Source: JAUIIK01 sp963745675 (GTDB lineage: Bacteria > Chloroflexota > Chloroflexia > Thermomicrobiales > CFX8). From it: a DNA stretch of 64,000 nucleotides. Made by a program: the position numbers and the translations under genes. This document shows positions 19,330 to 29,664 of this stretch, piece after piece; position 1 is the stretch's first letter, and each line of letters starts with the position of its first letter. The notes under the pieces are model-generated. The model was not told where the DNA came from. It saw nothing but the letters and a program-made list of their open reading frames with translations, and ran no database searches. Location of the stretch: contig CAVUYM010000016.1 of NCBI GenBank assembly GCA_963745675.1, forward strand, positions 124,001 through 188,000, written 5' to 3'.

Positions 19330-22300
19330 ATGAGTATTTTATGGCGCGGCCTGGCTGCCCTCGTTCTACTGGCGGGAATTGTGGCATTCGCACCGCTTCA
19401 GCCGGCAGCCGCCGCCGGGATCGTCGGGGACGGAACATCTGCTAGCTGCACCGAGGCGGCGCTGGAGTCGGCGCTCAGCGGTGGCGGCTCAGTCACCTTC
19501 AACTGTGGAACTGACGCGGTCACGATCACAGTAACCAGCGCAAAAACAATCGCCAACAACGTCCAGATCGACGGCGGTGGACTGGTGACGTTGAGCGGTG
19601 GCAACGCGACGCGCATCTTTACGGTCACCTCATCCGCCTTCCTGTTTCTCCAGAACATCACCCTGCAAAACGGCAGCTCATCGAATGGGGGAGCGCTCTA
19701 TAACACTGGCAACGTCGAGATCACCAACGTCACGTTCACGAACAATGCCGCAACAGGACTCGGCGGCGCGATCTACAACCAGGGCGCACTGGATATCACG
19801 AACGGCACTCTCACCGGCAACAGCTCAAGCAACCAGGGTGGGGCGATCTACAACGATGGCGGAGTCCTGTCAGTCACGGGCGGAACACTCAATACCAACA
19901 GCGCCACGAGTTATCAGGGCGGGGTGCTCTATAACACCAACGGCGGAAGCGCAACGGTTGACAGCAGCACCCTGAACGACAACGTCGCCAGTCAGGGTGG
20001 CGCGCTCTACAACCAGTCCGGCGCGCTGACGGTCAGTGACAGCACCTTCGACAGCAATCTTGCCGCAGGCAGCGCCGCAGCCATCTACAACAACGACACG
20101 TTAGAAGTCAGTGGCGGCACGTTTAGCAAGAACGCGGCCGACGACGGCAGCGCCATCCACCAGAGCGCCGGTGCAATGGTGATAGACGGCAGCACGTTCA
20201 ACAAGAATTCTTCGTCGGACGGCTCAGGTCGTGGCACGCTCTACATCGGCGGTGGCGATGCTACCGTCGCAGGCGCGACATTTGACAACAACTTCAACCT
20301 CTATGGCGGTGCTATCTACAACAACTCAGGGTCGCTGACAGTTCTGAACAGCACGCTTAGCAACAACGAGTCCGGCCTCGACGGCGGTGCGCTCTACAAC
20401 CGCGGCACGACGAAGCTCGTCAATGTGAGCATCCACAACGGCAGTACACAGTCGGATAGCGGGGTAGGCGCAGGGATCTATAACGCAAGCGGAATGCTCG
20501 AAGTCTTCGCCAGCGACATCTACTCGAACGGCTCTGCGGGGGTGGGCGGCGGGCTCTACAGCGCCGGCGGCGCCACGATAATCACCGCCAGCACGATCAG
20601 TGAAAACGGTGGCGATCAGGGCGGCGGCGTCTACAACCAGGGCGGTTCGGTGACGCTCATCGACAGCACCGTCGACGGCAGTATTGCAGCGGGCTGGGCA
20701 GGTGGCATCTACAACAACGACACGATGACGCTCGAGCGCACGATTGTCAGCAACAACCAGGCCGATCAGGGCAGTGGGATCTATCACAACGCCGGCACCT
20801 TGACGATCACCGACAGTCTGATCGTCGGCAACAGCGGTTCAGCGCAGGGCGGTGCGCTCTATATCAAAAGCGACACCGTCAACATCACCAGCTCGACCCT
20901 GACCGACAATTTCAACGTCAGTGGCGGGGCAGTCTATATCGCGGACGGTACGCTGACAATTCTCAGCAGCACCCTCAGCGACAACGAAGCAGGCACCAAT
21001 GCCGGAGCTATCTACGTCGCTGGCGGGTCGACCTCGCTCACCGGTTCCATCGTCTCCGGCAACACCGTGCAAACACAAAGCAGTGTCATCAACTGTGAAC
21101 TCAACGGCGGCACGGTCACCTCCGGCGGCTACAACCTCAGCGACGACGGCAGCTGCGGGTTCAGCGCGACCGGCGACGTCCAGAACAGCGCCAACGTGAA
21201 CCTCGGAGCGCTGGCCGACAATGGTGGCTATTCCGAGACAATGCTACCGGGCTCCGGCTCGGCCGCCATCGACGCCGCCGACTGTGCGGTGACCGCATCG
21301 ACCGATCAGCGCGGCGCAAGCCGGGCGTCAAGCGGCGCCACCTGCGACATCGGTGCGGTCGAGGTCGACGGGCTCGTTCCGGTCAAGCTCCTGGCCGCCT
21401 ACAACGACACCGGTCCCATCTCCGAAGGGGCCTCGGCGATGATCGACGCGGTCGCCACCGGCCCGGCCGGCATCAGCTACAACTACGGCTTTGACTGTGA
21501 CAACAGCGGCGACTACGAGACCGCAGGCAGCGGGACCGGCACATCCGGAACGGCAACCTGCACCTTCGTCGACGACGGGATCTTCCCCGTCAACGTCCAG
21601 GTCTGCGATGCCGCCGACAGCAGCAATTGCGACAGCGGTTTGACGACCGTCACTGTCACCAATACGGCGCCAACAGTCAGCACAGTGACCGTAGCGCCCG
21701 CGTCGACGCCCCAGAGCGCCCGGGTTGTGACCGGTGCAACTGCAGCCTCGTCATCGAACGAAGGTGCTGGCATCATCGCCAGTGCCACCTTCACCGATCC
21801 CGGCCCACTCGATTATCACTCCTGCACCGTGGACTACGGCGATGGCAGCGGACCAGAACCTGGCACCGTCATCGTCAACCCCGACAGCGATACCGATACC
21901 TGCACCGGACCGCGGCACGTCTACGTCGATGACAACCCTTCCGGCACCAGCCGCGATCCCTACGTCATCACGATCGAGGTGACCGACAATGCCGGGCACA
22001 AAGGCGACAACTACACTATCCACTACGTCGACAATGTCCCACCCACCATCGATGCCATCGAGACCGATGCGTCAGGGCAGTCAGTCACCATCACCGTTGA
22101 AGTCAGCGATGTCGGGATCGAGGACACCTTCACCTACAGCTTTGACTGCGACAACGACGGCAGCTACGAGACCGCAGGAGTGGAGAACCAGGGCGAGTGC
22201 AGCCTCGACCCTGCTGCGGGAGCCGCGACGATCGGCGTCCTGGTCATGGACGACGATCTGGGCGAAGCGACGAGCAGCGGTGGCGGTCGAGCCAGCCGGT

Positions 22301-22601
22301 GGAGCTGTGTGTGAACTACCTCACCCGGGTTGTCAGCGCAGCCGGAGCTGACGGCTGTGCGACGGGGACGGTCATCTTGACGCTACCAGATTCGACATCT
22401 TCAACCTTCTGCATCAGTCCCGGCCTTGGCAAGCTGCGCTGGTCGTTCGACGGGCGATGCGCGGCCAGTCAGCAGACCCACGTCGTGCCCGATGACGGCC
22501 CAATCCACTTCTGCCGTACTCCCCAACTCGGATTGCTGCGTGTGCCCGTCGTTCCCGGTCAATGCGGCGACTACGAGATTTCGGGTTTGATAGCCGGATA
22601 G
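19330..22601 (+). CDS. P7: large secreted beta-helix protein with PKD-like domains (one frameshift)
   Basis: The largest array member, about 1090 residues. I use the ATG at 19330 (MSILWRGLAALVLLAG); an in-frame TTG lies at 19312. The signal peptide ends PAAAAG, followed by GDGTSASCTEAALESAL and NVQIDGGGLVTLSGG. About sixteen helix turns follow, most with GGAIYN or GGALYN, a longer and more regular helix than its neighbours. LADNGGYSETMLPGSG and TCDIGAVEVDG end it. Next come FDCDNSGDYETAG...VDDGIFPVNVQVCD, a third domain around PGPLDYHSCTVDYGDGSG, and FDCDNDGSYETAG, all PKD/Ig-like with acidic motifs. A shift near 22290 separates the final Cys-rich module (CVNYLTRV, CISPGLGK, CRTPQLGL ... LIAG), whose YTG core is diverged. 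Confidence 0.8.
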
Positions 22602-22854
22602 GTCTACTTTGAACGCGGTTTGGGACAAGTGGCGCTCGCGCGGGTGCCACTTGTCCCCTGATCCGGTCCGCCTCAAAGACGAAGTCTCGGTCCACGATCA
22701 GTGCAACTTCTTTGAGGTGCCAGGTACTATCCGCGCCGCTCCGCAGAAGCCGCGCGCGGCATGACTCCGGGACGAGCCGTGCAGGGTCAGCGCTTGGTCA
22801 AGGTCGGCTACAATCTGCTCAAGAATTGAAGACAATATCGTGGAGGAATGGGAG

Positions 22855-24198
22855 ATGCGGCACATTTGGCAGGTACTGACGGCGATCGTGATGTTGATGG
22901 GACTGGTTGCGTTCAGCACGGCCAGACCCGCGCTAGCTGTCGGGGTGGTCGGGGACGGCACAGCGGGCAGCTGCACCGAGGCCGCGCTAAATGTGGCGCT
23001 GGCTGGGGGCGGGCTGGTGATCTTCAACTGTGGAGCAGCACCAGTCACGATTCCGTTGACGAGCGAGAAGGTCATCGCCGCCAACACTCAGGTCGATGGC
23101 GGTGGACTGGTCACGCTCGATGGGCAGAACCAGACGCGCATTTTCGATGTTCAGGGTGGAGTCACGCTCGCTCTGGCCGGCATCACCCTTGAGCGCGGTA
23201 ATGGTAGTGGCGTCGTCTTAGACGGCAATGGGGGAGCGATCCTTATCGAGGCCAACGGAATAGTTTCGATTGCACGCAGTACATTGCGGAGCAATAGCGC
23301 CGCCAACGGCGGGGCGATCTACAACTCCATCGGGGCGCTGACGATCACCGACAGTACGATTAGCGGCAACACAACCGCCTTCCTTGGGACGGTCAATGTG
23401 TTCATTGGCTCTGCTACGATCACCAACAGCACGTTAAGCGGCAATACGGCCAACCAACGTGGTGGTGCCTTCTATAATTCCAATGGCACGGTGGCCGTCA
23501 CCAACACGACGATCACGAACAACACGGCAACCTCGACTGTAGCGGGCGCCTACCAGAGCGAAGGTTCACTTACGATCCAGAACACCATTCTCGCAAACAA
23601 TGGCATTCTTAGCTGTTTTAACGTTTCCCCACCCCTCTCACTTGGTGGCAACTTGACCGATGACGATATCTTATGCGGCCCTTCACTCAATGACCCAACT
23701 GACCTGTACACGCCTGATGCCCAGCTTGGTCCACTGGCCGACTATGGCGGTCCTACCCAGACGCACCTACCACAGCCCGGCAGCCCGGCCATCGACGCAG
23801 CGCCCTCCTGCCAAACCAGCGAGGACCAGCGCGGCATCACCCGTCCGCAGGGTAGCGCCTGCGACATCGGCAGCGTCGAAGTGCTTGCCAACGAACAGCT
23901 ACCGCTCTGCGTCAACGGCTACACCGGCGCGGTCTCGACACCCTGGAGTGGGCAGTGCCCACCCAACCAGCAAGAGCTTGACCCGCGGGGCAGCACCTTC
24001 TGCATCAACCCGTACACCGGGCAGGTCCAATACGCCAGCACGGGGCAGTGCGCACCGCGCTTCTGGACACACTTGATGCCCGACGACGGAGCGCTCCTGA
24101 CCTGCGTCAGCCGCTACACCGGCGCAAACCGGGCGGTGGCCGACCACAGTCAGTGCCTAGCCTACGAGCTGCCGAACATCATCCCGGCGACGCCTTAG
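22855..24198 (+). CDS. P8: secreted beta-helix protein, intact
   Basis: Last and shortest intact array member, about 447 residues. The ATG at 22855 (MRHIWQVLTAIVMLMG) follows GGAGGAATGGGAG; a GTG at 22840 is in frame but overlaps the ribosome site. The signal peptide ends ALAVG, then GDGTAGSCTEAALNVAL and NTQVDGGGLVTLDGQNQ. It has only four or five helix turns (GGAILIEAN, GGAIYNSIG, GGAFYNSNG), then LADYGGPTQTHLPQPG, ACDIGSVEV and three Cys/YTG units ending CVSRYTGANRAVADHSQC. Its C-terminus is nearly identical to P3 and P6 although the helix differs, which suggests exchange between copies. Confidence 0.85.
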   Translation: MRHIWQVLTAIVMLMGLVAFSTARPALAVGVVGDGTAGSCTEAALNVALAGGGLVIFNCGAAPVTIPLTSEKVIAANTQVDGGGLVTLDGQNQTRIFDVQGGVTLALAGITLERGNGSGVVLDGNGGAILIEANGIVSIARSTLRSNSAANGGAIYNSIGALTITDSTISGNTTAFLGTVNVFIGSATITNSTLSGNTANQRGGAFYNSNGTVAVTNTTITNNTATSTVAGAYQSEGSLTIQNTILANNGILSCFNVSPPLSLGGNLTDDDILCGPSLNDPTDLYTPDAQLGPLADYGGPTQTHLPQPGSPAIDAAPSCQTSEDQRGITRPQGSACDIGSVEVLANEQLPLCVNGYTGAVSTPWSGQCPPNQQELDPRGSTFCINPYTGQVQYASTGQCAPRFWTHLMPDDGALLTCVSRYTGANRAVADHSQCLAYELPNIIPATP

Positions 24199-24205
24199 TT
24201 GAATA

Positions 24206-24237
24206 GCAGAGGCCCGCCCTGACGGACGGGCCTCTGC
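24206..24237 (+). terminator. Strong terminator closing the beta-helix array
   Basis: GCAGAGGCCCG (24206-24216) and CGGGCCTCTGC (24227-24237) form a perfect 11-bp stem with a 10-base loop, seven bases after the P8 stop. Nothing else is recognisable between here and 24501. Confidence 0.8.
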
Positions 24238-24501
24238 CACAAGATCACTAGGACCGCTCCTCGATCATCCTGACACGATGTGCGCGTTAGTGCGCAGTCA
24301 AACAGCTATACGCCTGACACAGGCCGATTCTGCTTGACGCGCTATCTCGACAGACAGCACGACAGGCTCGAACTAACAGACCGGTCATCCGCAACAGTTG
24401 ACACGCAAGAAACCGCCGTAGGATTCGGGTGCTCCCACGGCGGCTTGCTTTCGTGTGCTAGGACGAGCTAGTTGTCCTCGAAGACTGACATGGCCCGCCA
24501 T

Positions 24502-26005
24502 TCATACAACCGCTAGGGCAGATCTCGTCTCGCTCGTCAGCGAGTACCTAAGGCAGGAACTCATTATCGGAGCTGGCGATCTGTCCCGTCCCCCGCCGAC
24601 ACTGGCGGCGCTGCCACTGGCTTCGTTGTCGAATCCGCCACTGACGCTGGATTTTTCGCCGCTGGCAGCATTGGAGTTGCCGCCATTGACGCTGGAATAG
24701 TCGCCGCTGGCAGTGTTCTCGATCCCGCCACTGACGCTGGAGTTCAGCCCACTAGCCGTATTGCCGCCCCCACCGCTGACGCTCGCCTCCGAGGCTGAAG
24801 CTGTATTGAAGGAACCGCCACTGACGCTCGAGTCGCGCCCGCTGGCAGCGTTGTTCAACCCGCCACTGACACTGGAATAGCTGCCGCTAGCCTGATTAGA
24901 TTCCCCGCCGCTAACGCTGGAAATAGAGCCGATTGCCTTGTTAAAAGTACCCCCCACTGATGCTGGATTCGTCGCCGCTAGCATTGTTGAGAAACCCCCC
25001 GCTGACGCTGGAGCTCGGTCCGCTAGATTGATTACTGATGCCGCCACTGACGCTCGAAGAGATGCCGCTGGCAACGTTGTCCTTGCCGCCAGTGACGCTC
25101 GATTCGTCGCCGCTAGCATTATTTGATTCCCCGCCGCTGACGCTCGAGTTCTCCCCGCTGGCTTCGTTGTTGAGCCCACCACTGACGCTCGAACGCAATT
25201 CACTCGCTGTATTCTGGTACCCGCCACTAACGCTGGAAGTCGCCCCGCTGGCTATGTTTGAGCTCCCGCCGCTCACGTTAGAGGTCAGTCCGGAAGCCGT
25301 GTTGAAGGCACCGCCACTGACACTGGCATCAGAGGCGATGGCATGGTTGCCGACTCCGCCGCTAACGCTGGCGCGGTTGCTGGTGGCCTTGTTGTTCTCC
25401 CCGCCGCTGACGCTGGCTCCAATGCCGCTGGCGGTGTTACCCTGCCCGCCGCTAACCGTTGCCCATTCATTCGTGATCTGGTTGGTGCGTCCTGCGACGA
25501 GGCCGCCCCAGCTACTGTAGCCATTGCCCGTACCCACGACGATGTTGTGCGAACCAGTCCGAACGAAACTATTTTCATTTTCGTTGTAGCCGACAATCAG
25601 GTTCCCCTTGCCGTTCTGTGTCGCCGTACTGCCCAACCCATCGCGAATCTCAACGTCGCAGTTGGTGAAGACGGCATCGCCCGATTCTTCAGCCAGACAA
25701 TCCGGCACTTGCTCTTCGAGCGCACTCAAACGCGCCTCGACATCGACCGCCGCTGCACCTCCACCAAGCTCAACCAGAAACTCCGCACCAGTACAGTTGG
25801 GCGCTTGTCCCGGCCGCATGATGCGCGCCTGACCGGTGTAGTTGTTCACACAGGCATGCACGCTGCCGCTCGCATCGTGCGTTGCTCCTACCCGTGACAT
25901 AGTGAGAAATGCCAATGTGAATCCAAGCGCAATGAGCACTGCGCCGGTACCTAAGCCCACCAAGAAAACACGCCGCTGCTCCTGTACCGAACGCGTTAAC
26001 CCCAT
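24502..26005 (-). CDS. Membrane-anchored SVSGG-repeat protein (adhesin-like), frameshift in a G6 tract
   Basis: A signal-anchor helix (about residues 11-36) is followed by a single Cys/YTG unit (HACVNNYTGQARI...APNC) like those ending P1-P8, a short coiled-coil-like stretch (VEARLSALEEQV), a head region (GNLIVGYNENEN, HNIVVGTGNG) and twenty tandem 15-residue repeats with consensus SSVSGG-x2-N-x-ASG-x2. These are encoded by a 45-bp minisatellite and resemble YadA-type head repeats, although the period is 15 rather than 14. In the twelfth repeat, six G (C6 at 24950-24955 on the plus strand) shift the frame. Removing one G restores SISGGTFNKA and the remaining eight repeats. The last repeat decays (GGGRDRSPAP) and the end is ill-defined. 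It is convergent to P8. Confidence 0.7.
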
Positions 26006-26583
26006 TGCCAGTCCCTTTCCTGAAGGAAGATATTGATCAGATAGCGGCAGTATAATCTACTGCAATCGGTAACTACATCAACAACCATCGAACAATGACT
26101 TTTCGGTACCTTGATGCGATACACAGGCAAATGATTGCCTTTCGGCGCAGCCGCTGATCTCGGTCAGTTTCTCCGCGCGACGGCTGCCTACGATGCCATC
26201 CGACAGGTGCTGGATCACAGCCTCAACAGCGCGTACGAGTTGCCAATCACGATCCGGGGCATCGAGGGATCGAGTGACTGGTCAAGCTTCTGCCCTGCAG
26301 GCGGAGGCAACGGATTCCCGGGATCTTGAGAGCCAGATTGAACAGTCAATCTGGCGTTCTTTCCGGCGCATCATAGGCACGGAACGGATGAGCACTGGTC
26401 GCGAGCGGCCGGGAATGCCAGCATGACGTCGCGCTTGTCTTCCACTGCCCTTAAGTGCCGCCTGAGCTTATGACAACTGGCACACCGGGCCAGTCTCGCG
26501 ACCTGGTTGCCGGATATGCCGCGACATGCTCAGATTGAGGAATGAAAACTCAGACTGGAAATGCACACTCAAGGGGAAGCAAC
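26006..26583. other. Gene-poor region with a beta-helix C-terminal fragment
   Basis: No complete gene is visible. The only coding trace is the short fragment at 26189-26254 listed separately. The ribosome site AAGGGGAA for the next gene lies at its right end. Confidence 0.5.
26189..26254 (+). pseudogene. Remnant of a P-family C-terminus
   Basis: The translation RQVLDHSLNSAYELPITI matches RAVADHSQCLAYELPNII at the end of P3/P6/P8 at 11 of 18 positions, but the cysteine is lost and no helix region precedes it. It lies about 2 kb beyond the array terminator, on the far side of the SVSGG gene, which suggests that the array was once longer or was split. Confidence 0.5.
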
Positions 26584-28175
26584 ATGACCAACCGCGATAC
26601 CGATATCGGCCAGAGATTTCACGAAGCGACGAAATACCGGCTCATCGATCAAGGCGACGGAAATCCTCAATCAATGATGGGCATCCCGCCCGATTTCCAG
26701 CCTTCGCTCGGCGAGCAGGGCGCCCACAATGAACCGCACCCATTCAAGGTCTATACCGACCTCGATACGCTCGAGTTGCCCTCCGAATTCGAGCCATTCA
26801 CGATGCCGCTCCTCGAAGCGATCACGATGTCAGGAGCCGAAGACAGCCTCGACGCGACGCCGGATCTGTCGGCGCTGGCCCGCATCAGCCTGCTCTCGAA
26901 CGGCATCCTCAAACGCGGCAGCCACGGCACCGGCCGCGAAATCTTCTACCGTGCCGCAGGTGGCACCGGAGCGCGCTACCATCTGGAGCTCTACTACGTC
27001 ACTGGCGACCTCGAAGGTCTCGACGCCGGCGTCTACCACTACGCCGCCGACACCCACCGCCTCGGGCGGATTCGTTCTGGGGATTTTCGAGGCAGCGGTT
27101 GTTGAAGCTACTGGAAGCGGAGCCGTCGGTCGCCGAAGCGCCAGCGGTGCTGATCGCAACGAGCACATTCTGGCGCAACGCCTGGCGCTATAAAGAACGC
27201 GCCTACCGCCACACTTTCTGGGATCTCGGCACAACCCTCGGCAACGTCCTGGCCGTCGCGACGGCCGAAGGGCTTCAATCGAAAGTTGTCCTCGGCTATC
27301 ACGACGCCGCGATCAACGATCTGCTCGGCGTCGACGGCCAGCGTGAGGCAGCCGTCGCGATCGTGCCGCTCGGTACCGGCAGCGCGCCCGGTGCAGCGCC
27401 CGGCATCGAACCCCTGAACCACGCGGTCGAGCCAGTCTCCAACGGCGAATATGACTTCCCCTTGATCTGGGAGATGCACGCCGAGTCATCACTATCATCC
27501 GGCGACGAAGCCGCCGAGTGGCGAGCAAACCGCTTGGCACAACCAGCACCCGACTCGACCGGAACTCGCACAGCCCTGTACCCCATCCCCCAACAGAACA
27601 GGCCGGCAACGCCGGTGGATGAGACGATCCGGCGGCGGAGGTCGACGCGGCACTACACGCGTGACGAGGCGATTCCGTTCGACAGCTTCTCGACGATGCT
27701 TATGCTTTCATCGCGACCAATCGCCTTCGATTGCCTCGATCCAGCCGCACGGTCTTTCACCGATCCATACCTGATCGTCAATATGGTCGATAAGCTGGAG
27801 GAGGGCAGCTACGCGCTACAGCCGGAACGTGGCACGCTGCAGCGACTCGAGAGCGGCAATTTCCGCGACGACGCCTCGCGGCTGGCGGTCGGCCAGGGCT
27901 ACCCCGGCGACGCCCACGTCAACGTCTACTACCTGGCCGACCTCGACTCGGTTTTCGAGGCCTACGGCAACCGCGGCTGGCGCATCGCCCAGCTCGAAGG
28001 CGCGTTGCGAGCCCAGAAGATGCACCTGGCAGCCCACACCCTCGGCCTCGGCGCCGTCGGCTCGACTTCGCTCGACGACGAGGTCACCGACTTCTTCTCG
28101 CCCCACGCCGCCGGCAAGGGCTTCATGTTCATCGTGGTGTTCGGCAAGCGGCGGAGATCAATTCACCGCACATAA
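26584..28175 (+). CDS. SagB/ThcOx-type dehydrogenase with two nitroreductase-like halves (one frameshift)
   Basis: FMN-dependent SagB-like oxidoreductase. In peptide-maturation clusters such proteins oxidise azolines, but no cyclodehydratase or precursor is seen here. The N-terminal half has FHEATKYRL, LLEAITMSG and YYVTGDLEGLDAGVYHY. The frame breaks near 27070 (HRLGRIRSGDFRGSGC) and resumes with APAVLIATSTFWRNAWRYKERAYRH, the conserved FMN-domain stretch. A second nitroreductase-like half starts at IRRRRSTRHYTRDEAI and ends DFFSPHAAGKGFMFIVVFGKRRR. The ATG at 26584 has AGGGGAA upstream. It is convergent to the cupin gene with a shared terminator. Two fragments of the same 3' end occur downstream. 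Confidence 0.8.
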
Positions 28176-28226
28176 CATCAACATTGCACGATGCCGAAAT
28201 GTGTGACGGAGGTGAGCCGACACCCA

Positions 28227-28256
28227 AAGGGGTACTGCCGGGCAGAACAGTACCCC
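28227..28256. terminator. Bidirectional terminator between the SagB and cupin genes
   Basis: AGGGGTACTG (28227-28236) and CAGTACCCCT (28247-28256) make a perfect 10-bp stem with a 10-base loop between convergent genes. Confidence 0.75.
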
Positions 28257-28279
28257 TGTTCTATCGAGCGACTCGGTGG

Positions 28280-28768
28280 TCAGGCAGTTTGCGTTGGCAA
28301 CGGTCCGAGAATCTCGACATCGTATTTTGCCGCCACCTGCATCACCCGTTCCAGATCCGGTGGTCCGTCGGGCGGGTTCGGCTCGCTCAGATCATCCACG
28401 AACTGCTCGAATCCAGCCGGCGTCATGAGGAGCAGAGCGCGAACTGTTTCGTCACCCTCGACCTGAAATCCATGGGGAATTTCCCGCGGCAGGAAAACAA
28501 AGCTGCCCGGACCAGCCAGCCAGCTCTCCTCACCGCTCACGAAGCGCATAGTGCCCTCAATGATATAGAACGATTCGTCCTCATTGTGGTGCAGATGATA
28601 GGGCGAGGCGAAGCCAGAGGGCATGAGTTGCTCGACAATTCCCAACCCGCCGTTCGTTTCGGCTGCCGTTGTCCGGATCCACGTCTTGAGTCCGAGAAAC
28701 CAGATTGGATCTTCATCATCCAACGGGTTCACAACAAAGCCAGCGGCCGGGGAACTGGTATCCACCAT
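28280..28768 (-). CDS. Cupin-domain protein (quercetin-dioxygenase-like)
   Basis: A 162-residue single cupin. Motif 1 is visible as PYHLHHNEDESFYIIEG (His, His, Glu metal ligands) and motif 2 around PGSFVFLPREIPHGFQVEG (second Pro/His). The ATG at 28768 is preceded by AAGGAG. An in-frame ATG at 28816 lacks a good ribosome site. It is divergently transcribed from a TetR regulator, with a promoter overlapped by a palindrome, so control by that TetR is likely. The substrate is unknown; a small aromatic compound would fit the family but is not shown by the sequence. Confidence 0.85.
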   Translation of the reverse strand: MVDTSSPAAGFVVNPLDDEDPIWFLGLKTWIRTTAAETNGGLGIVEQLMPSGFASPYHLHHNEDESFYIIEGTMRFVSGEESWLAGPGSFVFLPREIPHGFQVEGDETVRALLLMTPAGFEQFVDDLSEPNPPDGPPDLERVMQVAAKYDVEILGPLPTQTA

Positions 28769-28828
28769 CAAATTCTCCTTCAAGTTCTCTAGCAATCGCG
28801 GTACACTCTGTTCCATGAAACTGATCGC

Positions 28829-28872
28829 AGTATATATCCAGTCTCACCTACTGTCAATATCGTAGAACAGTA
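28829..28872 (-). promoter_or_regulatory. Cupin promoter with overlapping TetR-type operator
   Basis: On the minus strand, TTGACA (28852-28857) and TATACT (28829-28834) are 17 bases apart, a near-consensus promoter for the cupin gene. The inverted repeat TACTGT-N12-ACAGTA (28849-28872) covers the -35 box and lies 28 bases before the divergent TetR start, as expected of an autoregulated TetR operator. Confidence 0.6.
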
Positions 28873-28900
28873 TGTTACATGAAAGTTCTTGACCTGAATC

Positions 28901-29515
28901 ATGGCACGGAAGTACGAACTGAAGAAACGCGCCAGGAGCCAGGAGGAAACGCGGCTCCGGATCGTCGAAGCAGCAGTCGAGTTGCACGAGTCCGTCGGTG
29001 ACACCGGCGCGACAGTGACGGCCATTGCCGAGCGTGCCGGAGTGGGACGCCCAACGGTCTATCGGCATTTCCCCGACGAGCAGGCGTTATTCGAAGCCTG
29101 CTCGCGTCACTATTTCACGCTGCATCCTCCGCCTGATCCCGCAACCTGGGCCGCTATCGCAGACCCGTGGGCCCGTCTGGATATGGCGCTGACTGAACTC
29201 TACGCCTACTACCACGAGACAGAGCGCATGTTGTCGCGGGCCGAGCAGGACGCGTCCTCCAATCCGGCAGTGGGCGAGGCGCTTGCTCCCTACGCGGTGC
29301 TCTGGCTACAGATGCGCGACAGCTTGCTAGTGGGGATAGCGCAACAAAATGAAAGTGGTCCGCTGTTAGCGGCGGCCGTTGGCCACGCGCTGGCATTTTC
29401 AACCTGGCGATCACTGGTGCGGGAGCAACAGCTCAATGACGAGCAAACTATCAACGTCATGACTGCTATGGTGCGCGGCCTCAGTTGCTGTCCAGAATCA
29501 TCCATGACCGACTGA
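28901..29515 (+). CDS. TetR/AcrR-family transcriptional regulator
   Basis: 204 residues. The N-terminal helix-turn-helix is clear: RIVEAAVELHESVGDTGATV followed by IAERAGVGRPTVYRHFPDEQALFEAC. The ligand-binding domain contains LTELYAYYHETERMLSRAEQD and TWRSLVREQQLNDEQTI near the end. The ATG at 28901 (MARKYELKKRARS) is the natural start. It probably represses the divergent cupin gene and itself through the inverted repeat between them. A fragment of a related TetR C-terminus occurs at 33647-33748. Confidence 0.9.
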   Translation: MARKYELKKRARSQEETRLRIVEAAVELHESVGDTGATVTAIAERAGVGRPTVYRHFPDEQALFEACSRHYFTLHPPPDPATWAAIADPWARLDMALTELYAYYHETERMLSRAEQDASSNPAVGEALAPYAVLWLQMRDSLLVGIAQQNESGPLLAAAVGHALAFSTWRSLVREQQLNDEQTINVMTAMVRGLSCCPESSMTD

Positions 29516-29532
29516 CCGACAACCACCAAGTC

Positions 29533-29620
29533 ACCGCATTCTTCTCGGCTCACGCCGCCAACAAGGCTTCATATTTGTCGTGGTATTCGGGAAGCGCCGT
29601 AAGATTGAGACTGGATAAAT
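29533..29620 (+). pseudogene. SagB 3'-end fragment 1
   Basis: With one frame change, this stretch reads VTAFFSAHAANK then FIFVVVFGKRRKIETG and a stop, matching VTDFFSPHAAGKGFMFIVVFGKRRR at the end of the SagB gene. Nothing of the upstream 500 residues is present. It lies directly after the TetR stop. Confidence 0.7.
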
Positions 29621-29664
29621 GAGATGGCGGTTCAACTGTAGATACCCCTGCGGAAGGTTGCACC

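Noticed and set aside
24640..25490. 45-bp periodicity considered as a CRISPR array
   Set aside because: The period is continuous coding repeat (SVSGG units) with no unique spacers alternating with conserved repeats.
26584..28175. SagB-like gene considered as part of a thiazole/oxazole peptide cluster
   Set aside because: No YcaO cyclodehydratase, precursor peptide or export gene is visible within the window; only the dehydrogenase family is present.
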